64,000 nucleotides of DNA, taken from positions 1 to 64,000 of the forward strand of contig NZ_JAIVEM010000190.1 in NCBI RefSeq assembly GCF_020404765.1, in the 5' to 3' direction. Below are positions 42,713-50,837 of the stretch, piece by piece. This stretch comes from Paenibacillus sp. BJ-4 (GTDB lineage: Bacteria > Bacillota > Bacilli > Paenibacillales > Paenibacillaceae). The notes under the pieces are model-generated. The model ran no database searches and was not told the DNA's origin. It saw only the letters and a program-made list of their open reading frames with translations. Position 1 is the stretch's first letter. Every line of letters begins with the position of its first letter. The position numbers and the translations under genes were made by a program.

Positions 42713-43747
42713 ATGACGACAAGCCATGATGTACAGGGTGAAAGCTTCTTTCTCAATTTGCGATTTATGTTGATCATATGTGTATTTGCAGGGAATGCAT
42801 TGGAACCACTGGCCAGTTCATTTGATATTGCACAGCAATTTTTCAGCTGGATATTTATGTTCCATATGCCGTTGTTTGTGCTTGTTACAGGCTATTTTGC
42901 AAAGTCCTCCCTAACCGGATCGGCAGGACGTAAAGTTCTTCTACAGATTGGTATGCAATATCTTATTTTCCAATCGCTCTATTCTGTATTGGACGCTGCA
43001 CTCTTTCACGTTCCCCGTATCCATCATTCTTTTTTCGCACCTTACCTGCTGCTCTGGTTCCTCGCCAGCCATATCTGTTGGAGACTGTTAATGCTCGCTT
43101 TGCAGGGAATGCCGCCTGTCTTGCAATTGGGCATATCCGTACTACTGGGTATCCTTGTCGGATATCTCCCTATGGAGGGTATATGGCTAAGCGTATGCAG
43201 AACCTTTGTTTATTTACCTTACTTTATAGCAGGATATCATTTGAACTATGCAGACGTTCGGCGCTTCTTTACAGCTCCAGTCCGAATAATCACTGGTGCT
43301 GTATCCGTTCTGCTCATGGTAATGGCGGGAACGTCGTATTTCGGCATCCCGGCAGGCTGGCTGTATGGGAGCATGACTTATGGTGAGCTGGGACACACCG
43401 AATGGTACGCAGGGATTTACCGTATCGGTATTTATGGAGTTCAATTCATAGCCTCTATGGCATTTCTAGGCTTTGTTCCATCAATCACAGGACGTATCAC
43501 CGAGATGGGCCGGCGGACATTATATGTCTTTTTGCTTCATGGCCTGATCGTCCGTACCGTTGTTGCGAAGGGAGTCTACGAATATATAGATACTCCGGTA
43601 GAGATCATTTTAATCGTAGTGTGCGCAGCAGGTCTGTGCTGTTTGTTGACCATGCCCTGGGTTCGGACTGCAACGCGCCCTCTGATTGAGCCACAAGTGG
43701 ATTGGATGCTCAAACCAGCCCTTTATCCTTTTAGACGATCTGCATAA
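42713..43747 (+). CDS. Acyltransferase 3 family membrane protein (fucose 4-O-acetylase-like)
   Basis: The 344-residue integral membrane protein has about ten helices. The N-terminus SFFLNLRFMLIICVFAGNAL with FMFHMPLFVLVTGYFAKS is the pattern of acyltransferase family 3 proteins, which O-acetylate cell-surface sugars. ATG 42713 follows GGAGGG; the frame begins 21 bp earlier. It is monocistronic. The acceptor (peptidoglycan, teichoic acid or exopolysaccharide) cannot be told. Confidence 0.85.
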   Translation: MTTSHDVQGESFFLNLRFMLIICVFAGNALEPLASSFDIAQQFFSWIFMFHMPLFVLVTGYFAKSSLTGSAGRKVLLQIGMQYLIFQSLYSVLDAALFHVPRIHHSFFAPYLLLWFLASHICWRLLMLALQGMPPVLQLGISVLLGILVGYLPMEGIWLSVCRTFVYLPYFIAGYHLNYADVRRFFTAPVRIITGAVSVLLMVMAGTSYFGIPAGWLYGSMTYGELGHTEWYAGIYRIGIYGVQFIASMAFLGFVPSITGRITEMGRRTLYVFLLHGLIVRTVVAKGVYEYIDTPVEIILIVVCAAGLCCLLTMPWVRTATRPLIEPQVDWMLKPALYPFRRSA

Positions 43748-43921
43748 TTTTTTAGCTTCCTTTATATCAGGCATAAACACGCGACAACTCGCTTACAGAC
43801 GAAAAGGCAAGGGACTCATGACCTTTTTTACTCCGCATAAAGCCTGTTTCATAGAGGCTCAATGTGGTAAGTAAAGGATGCGCGCAACAAAAAACAACTT
43901 TTTAAAAAGGAGTGATTTGTG

Positions 43922-44170
43922 ATGGCACGTAATCAAAATCAAGGGAAAATGAGCCGTGAAGAAGCAGGTCGCATGGGTGGAGAGGCGACTTCGAAGAAGC
44001 ACGACAAGGATTTTTATCAGGAGATTGGTAGAAAAGGCGGGGAAGCAACCGCAAACTCTCATGACAAAGAATTTTATCAAGAAATCGGCAAAAAGGGCGG
44101 CGATGCTACAGCTGAGTCGCATGACAAGAATTTCTACAGAGACATTGGTCGCAAAGGCGGCAAAAACTAA
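43922..44170 (+). CDS. KGG-repeat stress protein (GsiB-like)
   Basis: The 82-residue hydrophilic protein consists of about four copies of a 20-residue unit of the form RKGGEATANSHDKEFYQEIG, matching the KGG (Gly-rich, Con-10/GsiB type) stress-protein repeat. The family is linked to general stress and desiccation, often in spores or under sigma-B control; that is family knowledge and no sigma-B promoter was identified. ATG 43922 follows AAAAGGAG with good spacing. A terminator follows 50 bp downstream. Confidence 0.9.
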   Translation: MARNQNQGKMSREEAGRMGGEATSKKHDKDFYQEIGRKGGEATANSHDKEFYQEIGKKGGDATAESHDKNFYRDIGRKGGKN

Positions 44171-44218
44171 GTTGTAGTGTCCCATTGTACCCTCCCTTAA
44201 TCATAGAAATGAGCTTGA

Positions 44219-44252
44219 GTCCACCCGCTTTATTGCGGTGTGGGCTTTTTTG
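44219..44252 (+). terminator. Terminator after the KGG-repeat gene
   Basis: GTCCACCCGC pairs with GCGGTGTGGGC (one bulge) and six T follow. Confidence 0.8.
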
Positions 44253-44395
44253 CCGTCATTTTTTATCATTTTTCGAAATCTTATATATGTAGAAAAAAGC
44301 TCACATCTATGATAGACTCTTTAGAAAACATCTGCGCTATTAACGGCGTCTATTGAACGCCATATCATTTTAAACTTTGGGGGGAAACCAGCATC

Positions 44396-46084
44396 ATGAC
44401 AGCTAAGACGAAAATGCGTTCCGATATGATTAAAAAAGGCTTTGACCGCGCTCCTCACCGCAGCTTGCTGCGCGCAGCGGGCGTTAAGGAAGAAGATTTT
44501 GACAAGCCGTTTATTGCGGTATGCAACTCGTATATTGACATTGTACCGGGTCACGTTCATTTGCAGGAATTTGGCAAAATTGTCAAGCAGGCTATTCGTG
44601 AGGCGGGCGGAGTACCTTTCGAATTTAACACCATCGGTGTAGATGACGGTATTGCCATGGGGCATATTGGTATGCGTTATTCTCTGCCAAGCCGTGAAAT
44701 TATCGCCGACTCTCTGGAAACGGTCGTTTCCGCCCACTGGTTTGACGGCATGGTTTGTATTCCTAACTGCGATAAAATTACCCCCGGCATGATGATGGGT
44801 GCATTGCGCGTCAACATCCCTACTATTTTCGTCAGTGGCGGTCCTATGAAAGCTGGTAAAGACAAAAATGGTCGCTCTATTTCCCTGACCTCCGTCTTCG
44901 AGGGCGTAGGTGCATTCCAGGCGGGTAAAATTGATGACCAAAGCTTGCTTGAATTGGAACAATACGGCTGTCCGACATGTGGCTCCTGCTCAGGAATGTT
45001 CACAGCGAATTCCATGAACTGTCTCGCTGAAGCGATGGGTCTGGCTATGCCAGGTAACGGTACCATCCTCGCGGTAGCAGAAGAGCGTAAAGAATTCGTC
45101 AAACAATCTGCACGCCAATTGATGGAATTGATCAAGCTGGATCTGAAACCACGTGATATCGTGACTAAAGAGGCCATTGATAATGCGTTCGCATTGGATA
45201 TGGCAATGGGCGGTTCCACCAATACGGTATTGCATACGTTGGCATTGGCTCATGAAGCTGAAGTGGATTACCCTATTGAACGTATTAATGAAGTCGCAAA
45301 CCGCGTACCTCATTTGTCCAAATTGGCACCTGCTTCCGACTATCACATTGAGGATGTTCATAATGCAGGCGGCGTAAGCGCAGTGCTGAATGAACTGTTG
45401 AAGAAACCAGGCGCACTGCATGGTGACTGTATTACTGTAACCGGAAAAACCATTCGCGAAAACGTAGAGGGTCAGGAAATTTTGGACACGAATGTTATCC
45501 ACAAGCTGGACAACCCTTATTCCGAACGCGGCGGTCTGGCTGTATTATTCGGTAATCTGGCACCACAGGGCTCCATTATTAAGGTCGGTGCTGTTGATCC
45601 TTCTGTTGGCGGTTATCACAAAGGTCCTGCCATCTGCTTTGATTCACAGGAAGATGCACTGGCTGGCATCGCCAACGGTAAAATCAAGGAAGGACATGTT
45701 GTTGTTATCCGTTATGAAGGTCCTAAGGGCGGACCGGGTATGCCTGAAATGCTTGCTCCAACTTCACAAATCGTGGGTATGGGGCTCGGTGCCAAGGTTG
45801 GTCTGATTACAGACGGACGCTTCTCAGGTGCATCCCGTGGTATTTCCATCGGCCACATTTCCCCTGAAGCCGCAGAGGGCGGCCCTATCGCTTTTGTTGA
45901 GGACGACGATATCATTGAGCTGGATCTGAACAATCGTAAGATTGAGCTTCAAATTACGGATGAAGAATTTGAACGTCGCCGCGCCAACTGGAAGGGCTTC
46001 GAGCCAAAGGTGAAGACTGGCTATCTGGCACGTTATTCCAAGCTGGTAACGAACGCAAGTAACGGCGGAATTATGAAAATCTAA
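44396..46084 (+). CDS. ilvD: Dihydroxy-acid dehydratase
   Basis: Fe-S dehydratase of valine, leucine and isoleucine synthesis. The 562-residue length is usual. Cluster and family motifs: CNSYIDIVPGHVHLQEF, CIPNCDKITPGMMMGALR, GCPTCGSCSGMFTANSMNC, and the C-terminal ITDGRFSGASRGISIGHI. A GGGGGGAA stretch lies 11-17 bases before ATG 44396. It stands alone; the rest of the ilv operon is not in the window. No T-box was seen in the 140 bp upstream, only a small inverted repeat GGCGTCTATTGAACGCC. Confidence 0.96.
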   Translation: MTAKTKMRSDMIKKGFDRAPHRSLLRAAGVKEEDFDKPFIAVCNSYIDIVPGHVHLQEFGKIVKQAIREAGGVPFEFNTIGVDDGIAMGHIGMRYSLPSREIIADSLETVVSAHWFDGMVCIPNCDKITPGMMMGALRVNIPTIFVSGGPMKAGKDKNGRSISLTSVFEGVGAFQAGKIDDQSLLELEQYGCPTCGSCSGMFTANSMNCLAEAMGLAMPGNGTILAVAEERKEFVKQSARQLMELIKLDLKPRDIVTKEAIDNAFALDMAMGGSTNTVLHTLALAHEAEVDYPIERINEVANRVPHLSKLAPASDYHIEDVHNAGGVSAVLNELLKKPGALHGDCITVTGKTIRENVEGQEILDTNVIHKLDNPYSERGGLAVLFGNLAPQGSIIKVGAVDPSVGGYHKGPAICFDSQEDALAGIANGKIKEGHVVVIRYEGPKGGPGMPEMLAPTSQIVGMGLGAKVGLITDGRFSGASRGISIGHISPEAAEGGPIAFVEDDDIIELDLNNRKIELQITDEEFERRRANWKGFEPKVKTGYLARYSKLVTNASNGGIMKI

Positions 46085-46117
46085 TGTTTGTCTAAGATAT
46101 ATTTTATGAACAGTTAA

Positions 46118-46162
46118 AAAAGCCTCCCGCTCCCTTTAATAACAGGGAGTGGGAGGCTTTTT
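46118..46162. terminator. Strong bidirectional terminator between ilvD and the deacetylase gene
   Basis: AAAGCCTCCCGCTCCCT and AGGGAGTGGGAGGCTTT form a 17-bp stem flanked by A and T runs on both sides. Confidence 0.9.
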
Positions 46163-46220
46163 CGTATTAGGTTGACTGCTTTGATCCTGCATCCACTGCT
46201 TGTGAAGCTCTAACTGCTGT

Positions 46221-47618
46221 TTAAATGGAACTAACCTCATCACTCACTTCACCGTGGAGCATATGTGTAGCGTCTCGTTGATTGGTTTGATCGGGGGGTT
46301 GATCTGTCTGAAATGGACCCTCTTGATGAAAACGGTCAAACAAAGTATCGATTGGCATCACGATCAGTTTCGGTACCATCACCTCTTTTTTGTCGTTCAA
46401 CTGTTCTGGGCCCGAAGGATGGATGACACTAAATAACAGCTTTAAATATATGGTGGACGCTTTCTTGAACAGCCCTTTGGGTAGCTCTTGAATTTGAAAA
46501 CCCAGTTTCTCCGGTCCACGGTTAATCATACTTACTGCATAGACAGCCTTTACGCCGTTCATTCCAGAATCATGTACAAGCAGATGGGCAAGATCAGGAA
46601 GCTGCCGCTTCACTATCCTGATTAATTGAATAGCCAAATGCACCATGGACTTTGCCGACGAACCTAAATGAAACAACATTTTATTATCAAAATGAAGCTC
46701 GACTATCGGGTCTCCCTTTTTTAGCCACCTACCGTTCTCCATGTTTACATTCGGTCCATGATAGGTACGGCGACGATAATAAAAAATTGTATCCTCCTTG
46801 CTTACGGGACGAAGCCGGAATAAAGTGTGGAATAACCGCTCGTAGAGCAGCCATCCGAATACCAGCATACTTTTGAACCAGCCTGTACCGGCTATCTCAC
46901 CAGCAGCTGAAATATGGACAGGCTGACAAAACAATGTATCCACCCGTACGCTGCGTAATTGCCGTTCTTGAGCGACCAACAGTAGCTTCTCCAGTGCAAT
47001 TAGCATATTCTGAGGGGCTTCTTCATCTGCCCCCAATGTCGTACCACAGTCATGGAGTAGCATCACCTCGCCACCCCTCAGCTTTTTGAGCATTCGCTCC
47101 GCTAACTGTTTCGCTCCAATCCTCGCCTTCCAATCCCCGAACATGGAGGACCATAATACAATTCGACGGCCATTCGTCTTGGAAATATCAAAGAAATTCA
47201 CAATTCCCCATGGCGGACGGTAGAAGGTCGTTCCCTGTCCCGTTACCCGGCGAATGACTGCCTCTGTTTGGGCAATCTGCCTTCTGACAGTAACTGGTCG
47301 CATAAGCCAATTCGATTTGTGCACATAATTATGAATACCGATCAAATGGCCTTCATCATGCATGCGTTTTAGAAGCTCGGGATGCTTTTCCGCATTTATG
47401 CCGATGACAAAAAAAGTGGCCTTGGCATCAAAACGCTTCAACAAATCTAGCAACTGCGGGGTATATACCGGATCAGGACCATCATCAAAGGTGAGCGCAA
47501 ATTCTTGCTCGCTTTTGCCACGCCGAAACACTCTGAACCCAAAAATACGACTGACCAACGCCGGAATAAAAGCATAAAAAGTTGAAATGTAAAACATCCA
47601 TAACAGCAAAGTCTGCAC
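46221..47618 (-). CDS. Membrane-anchored polysaccharide deacetylase with a long C-terminal domain
   Basis: The 465-residue protein has an N-terminal hydrophobic anchor (LLLWMFYISTFYAFIPALV) and a NodB domain (about 35-230). Motif 1 is FALTFDDGPDP, motif 2 HLIGIHNYVHKSNW (both zinc His) and motif 3 FYRPPWGIVNF. Catalytic Asp and zinc ligands are therefore present, and cell-wall or extracellular N-acetylglucosamine deacetylation is likely. Residues from about 255 to 430 form a second domain (RLRPVSKEDTIFYYRRRTYH) that resembles the YkoP-type domain of Bacillus. The gene is monocistronic and converges with ilvD. Confidence 0.87.
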   Translation of the reverse strand: MQTLLLWMFYISTFYAFIPALVSRIFGFRVFRRGKSEQEFALTFDDGPDPVYTPQLLDLLKRFDAKATFFVIGINAEKHPELLKRMHDEGHLIGIHNYVHKSNWLMRPVTVRRQIAQTEAVIRRVTGQGTTFYRPPWGIVNFFDISKTNGRRIVLWSSMFGDWKARIGAKQLAERMLKKLRGGEVMLLHDCGTTLGADEEAPQNMLIALEKLLLVAQERQLRSVRVDTLFCQPVHISAAGEIAGTGWFKSMLVFGWLLYERLFHTLFRLRPVSKEDTIFYYRRRTYHGPNVNMENGRWLKKGDPIVELHFDNKMLFHLGSSAKSMVHLAIQLIRIVKRQLPDLAHLLVHDSGMNGVKAVYAVSMINRGPEKLGFQIQELPKGLFKKASTIYLKLLFSVIHPSGPEQLNDKKEVMVPKLIVMPIDTLFDRFHQEGPFQTDQPPDQTNQRDATHMLHGEVSDEVSSI

Positions 47619-47794
47619 GTTTTTATCCCCACTTTTCTATTCTGAACTCCCAAGCTGGCTCTCTGAGGAAAACTCACTTACTTATATATTATCATAAAGC
47701 GTAAGCATGCGGACATTTTGCTATTGCCTGATCAGCAATGAAGTCCAATTTAGTGTACAATAAGTAAAAATCTTAAAGGAGTCGTTGTATACAT

Positions 47795-48949
47795 ATGCTT
47801 CCATTGTACAAAAAATATTGGCGTACCGTTTTTGATATCGGTCTGATTGTATTAACCGTGTATTTAATTATGTTCGTATCCAGCAAGCTGTATCAACTGG
47901 CGGCACCGGTATTCCTATCGTTCGTCGTGTTCTGGTGCATTGAACCTGCAGCCCGTTATTTCCATCGTAAAGGGATGAAGAAGCCTTTCGCCTCCGCGCT
48001 CTCTGTGTTGTTGTTCATCATTCTTTTACTCGCTATTTTTTTCGGATTGGGTTTGATTTTGGTTACGCAATTTACGAAAGTCGCGCAAAACCTCCCACAT
48101 TATACCCAGATTATCCAAACGGAATTCACGCGATATCTTCATCTTTCTCAAGATAAAATTGCTGCTTTACCTCCGGGTGTTACGGAACGTGTGAATGAAT
48201 ATTTTGCAACTGCGACCACGATTGCGACCAAATGGGCACAACTCGGGTTATCCTTTTTTATACAATTCCTCAGTTCCTTCACTGTTTTTATGGGCAATTT
48301 TGCCGTTGCAATTATTTTAGCATTCTTTTTAAGTATGGAAATTAATCTTTGGAAGGGAATTGCCCGTAGCAAGACTCCCAAAACACTTAAAACGGCTTAC
48401 CTTTTTCTAAAAAACCACGTGCTTAAAGCGATTTCCGCTTTTCTGAAGGCTCAAGCCTTACTGGTAGGGATTACCTTTATTCTTGTATTTATAGGTTTAC
48501 TCATTTTACAAGTGGATAATGCCCTTTCATTGGCGCTTGTGGCGGCTTTATTTGATATTCTTCCCTTGCTGGGTGTGCCTGTTATTTTTATTCCGTGGGC
48601 CGTGTATTTGTTCATCACGGGTAATACCAGCTTGACAATCGGGCTGCTTGTTGTCATGGCTGTTGCGGTGATCGTCCGCCAGCTGGCGGAGCCTAAAATT
48701 ACTGGAAATTCCATCGGTGTCTCATCTGCCTATCTGATGCTTTCCTTTGCCATTATATCGTTATCCATCTTCGGATTGGCCGGATTAATTTTGTCTCCGA
48801 TTCTGATTATTTTGCTCAAGGAATTGTGGCAGCAAGGCTATCTGCAACAATGGATTCGGTTTCCGACAGAAGAATTTGATGAGCCCCCGTTTATTGTTAA
48901 AATTCAGGAGGAAGAACGTGGAACTGCTCGTGGAGCTGAGGAAAATTGA
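47795..48949 (+). CDS. AI-2E family transporter (YtvI/YubA-like)
   Basis: The 384-residue membrane protein has about eight helices and the AI-2E family core (LVAALFDILPLLGVPVIFIP, AVIVRQLAEPKITGNSIGVS, YLMLSFAIISLSIFGLAGLI). The family includes autoinducer-2 exporters and Na+/H+ antiporters; function here is undetermined. Its last 46 bp overlap the 3' end of the penicillin-binding-protein gene on the other strand. A second family member lies at 61161-62228. Confidence 0.88.
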   Translation: MLPLYKKYWRTVFDIGLIVLTVYLIMFVSSKLYQLAAPVFLSFVVFWCIEPAARYFHRKGMKKPFASALSVLLFIILLLAIFFGLGLILVTQFTKVAQNLPHYTQIIQTEFTRYLHLSQDKIAALPPGVTERVNEYFATATTIATKWAQLGLSFFIQFLSSFTVFMGNFAVAIILAFFLSMEINLWKGIARSKTPKTLKTAYLFLKNHVLKAISAFLKAQALLVGITFILVFIGLLILQVDNALSLALVAALFDILPLLGVPVIFIPWAVYLFITGNTSLTIGLLVVMAVAVIVRQLAEPKITGNSIGVSSAYLMLSFAIISLSIFGLAGLILSPILIILLKELWQQGYLQQWIRFPTEEFDEPPFIVKIQEEERGTARGAEEN

Positions 48950-50682
48950 GCTAGCAGATCCATCACCTGTCCGAACAGTGCAGTAGCCTGATTGGCAGAG
49001 TGCTTTGAAGCATTTTGCACCAGGACGGCAACGGCATAACGAGGTCGCTCTACCGGACCATAACCGATAAACCATTGGTGATTTACAGGACGACCGTTCT
49101 TTAAGGCTTGGGCTGTACCCGATTTTCCAGCCAGATGCCATGTTTTATCACGCAAGGATGCGCCTGTGCCATGGGCCACGACTTCCTCCATCGCCTCGCG
49201 AAGCGTGCGAGCCGTGGAGGCATGAATCTGCTGGCTTCCCTGGGGAGCATGTGAAGCATGAGCAGGTAGCTCCAGCATGGTGCCTCCATCTGCGTAGCTG
49301 ATGCGATTCACAAGGCGTGGAGCATGGACCTGGCCATCGTGCAGCAAGGTGACGATGAGATTGGCGGCTTGGAGAGGCGTGACCAGCACATCGCGCTGAC
49401 CGATAGCTGTCTGTGCACGTACGCCCGGATCTGCCGCATGGGTATGGGAGCCGAATACGGCTCCCTTTTCCTCGTGATCCAGCGGTCTGAATTGCGGTAG
49501 CCCTGCAAGATTTCGCTCCTGCCAGCCCACTGTTCGACTCAATCCCAGCGCAGAGGCCGCCGCCTGAATTTGCTCAGGTTTAAGCCGTTCGCCAAGATGA
49601 GCGAACACGCTATTACAGGATACGGCAAGCCCCTCCTCCAGGTTCAGGGTGCCGTGTCCTTCTTTTTTCCAGCAAGTCAAACCGTACTTGCCATAGGTTC
49701 CATGGCAATGGAACTGCTCCTTCGGTTGGACAACACCCGATTCAAGTGCAGCCGCAGCCGTAACCAGTTTAAAAATGGAACCGGGGGTTACCGCCTTGAG
49801 CGCGCGATTCGACCAATCTGTGGTCTGCTGCGGATCAACACGAACAGGATTATAAAAAGGACGGGACACCATCGCCAGCACATCCGCATTGCCCGCATCA
49901 AGTACAACCACCGCACCTTCTGCCAGGTGATTGGTGGCCGTCAGCTTTTCAAGCTGCTCCTGTAATGAAAGATCAATTGTAGTCTGCACCTGTAGCGGAT
50001 AGTGATCATTAGATGGAGCAGTGACCCGAAGCGGTACATGGGCCAGCGGGCGACGCTGCGCATCCACCAACCGGGAGACGAACGTTTCACCGACGCCGCT
50101 CAGCAGCGGCTCCAGCGTTCTTTCCAGCCCGGCTGCCCCGATGGGTAGTTCACCCGCTCGGTCGGCACGCTCATACAGAAAGCCAAGCCATTGCCTGCCA
50201 TTAGGCAGATCCGTATAGCGTTTCGCATAAGGTACAAGCTCGATGAGTGAAGGGGCTAGCTTCAGCAGCTTGCCTGCTTCATTCGGCCTGATTTGTACGG
50301 GCTCTCCGCGCCCATCGCGCCATATTAGCGGTGATTGCAGACCTTTCCATCGTGTCAGCAGTTGCTTCTTATTCGTCTGCAGCAGCCTGGCGAGTTCTTC
50401 GCCATGCAGAGCCGCTTTGCCGTCAACATCGGGGAAAAGCACTGGCGTCCAGACTACACCACCAGTCAATGGTTGCCCATATCGATCCGTGAACTGTCCA
50501 CGCCCAGAGTCGATAGCAATTCCCTCCTGGCGCTGACGTACAGACATTTCCTTCAGCGAATGTCCCCCGTAAGCAGACATATGTATCCCCGCCGTCCCCT
50601 GAATCCAAGCCAATCGGAGTAGTAAAATGAGCAGCAGCGCCATGATCCCCAAGGCCATATATGCAATTCGACGTTTTCGCAT
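48904..50682 (-). CDS. Class B penicillin-binding protein (transpeptidase, PBP2/SpoVD-like)
   Basis: Cross-links peptidoglycan outside the membrane. About 592 residues from ATG 50682 (MRKRRIAYMAL), which has GAGGCGTGG upstream; an alternative ATG at 50712 is possible. There is one N-terminal membrane helix (IAYMALGIMALLLILLLRLAW), a dimerisation/pedestal domain, then the transpeptidase. SxxK is seen as AVTPGSIFKLV, SxN as VSCNSVFAHLG and KTG-like as AGKSGTAQALK. No PASTA domain was seen. Which class B PBP it is cannot be fixed. It converges with the AI-2E gene with a 46-bp overlap and no terminator between. Confidence 0.88.
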   Translation of the reverse strand: MRKRRIAYMALGIMALLLILLLRLAWIQGTAGIHMSAYGGHSLKEMSVRQRQEGIAIDSGRGQFTDRYGQPLTGGVVWTPVLFPDVDGKAALHGEELARLLQTNKKQLLTRWKGLQSPLIWRDGRGEPVQIRPNEAGKLLKLAPSLIELVPYAKRYTDLPNGRQWLGFLYERADRAGELPIGAAGLERTLEPLLSGVGETFVSRLVDAQRRPLAHVPLRVTAPSNDHYPLQVQTTIDLSLQEQLEKLTATNHLAEGAVVVLDAGNADVLAMVSRPFYNPVRVDPQQTTDWSNRALKAVTPGSIFKLVTAAAALESGVVQPKEQFHCHGTYGKYGLTCWKKEGHGTLNLEEGLAVSCNSVFAHLGERLKPEQIQAAASALGLSRTVGWQERNLAGLPQFRPLDHEEKGAVFGSHTHAADPGVRAQTAIGQRDVLVTPLQAANLIVTLLHDGQVHAPRLVNRISYADGGTMLELPAHASHAPQGSQQIHASTARTLREAMEEVVAHGTGASLRDKTWHLAGKSGTAQALKNGRPVNHQWFIGYGPVERPRYAVAVLVQNASKHSANQATALFGQVMDLLAQFSSAPRAVPRSSS

Positions 50683-50756
50683 GAAGCTGTTGCCACGCCT
50701 CGGCACACGCATCCTTCTTTCATCTTTTTCCAGTAGTATGTCCTGTAGCTAAAAAA

Positions 50757-50795
50757 GAAAACCCATTCCGCTTTTGAACACGGGAATGGGTTTTC
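50757..50795 (-). terminator. Terminator of the chemoreceptor gene
   Basis: GAAAACCCATTCCG and CGGGAATGGGTTTTC pair around a 10-base loop, with TTTTCTTTTTT on the minus strand. Confidence 0.88.
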
Positions 50796-50837
50796 TGTCG
50801 TTAATCATAAAATTAACAACTACGATTTTTGTTACAT

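Noticed and set aside
43922..44170. KGG tandem repeats as a non-coding repeat array
   Set aside because: The repeats are in frame, with a good ribosome-binding site, and match a known stress-protein repeat family.
44253..44395. T-box or leader-peptide attenuator for ilvD
   Set aside because: Only 140 bp separate the previous terminator from ilvD and no T-box core sequence is present.
44321..45502. Minus-strand frames inside ilvD
   Set aside because: Antisense to a complete ilvD; residue composition is that of a reverse frame.
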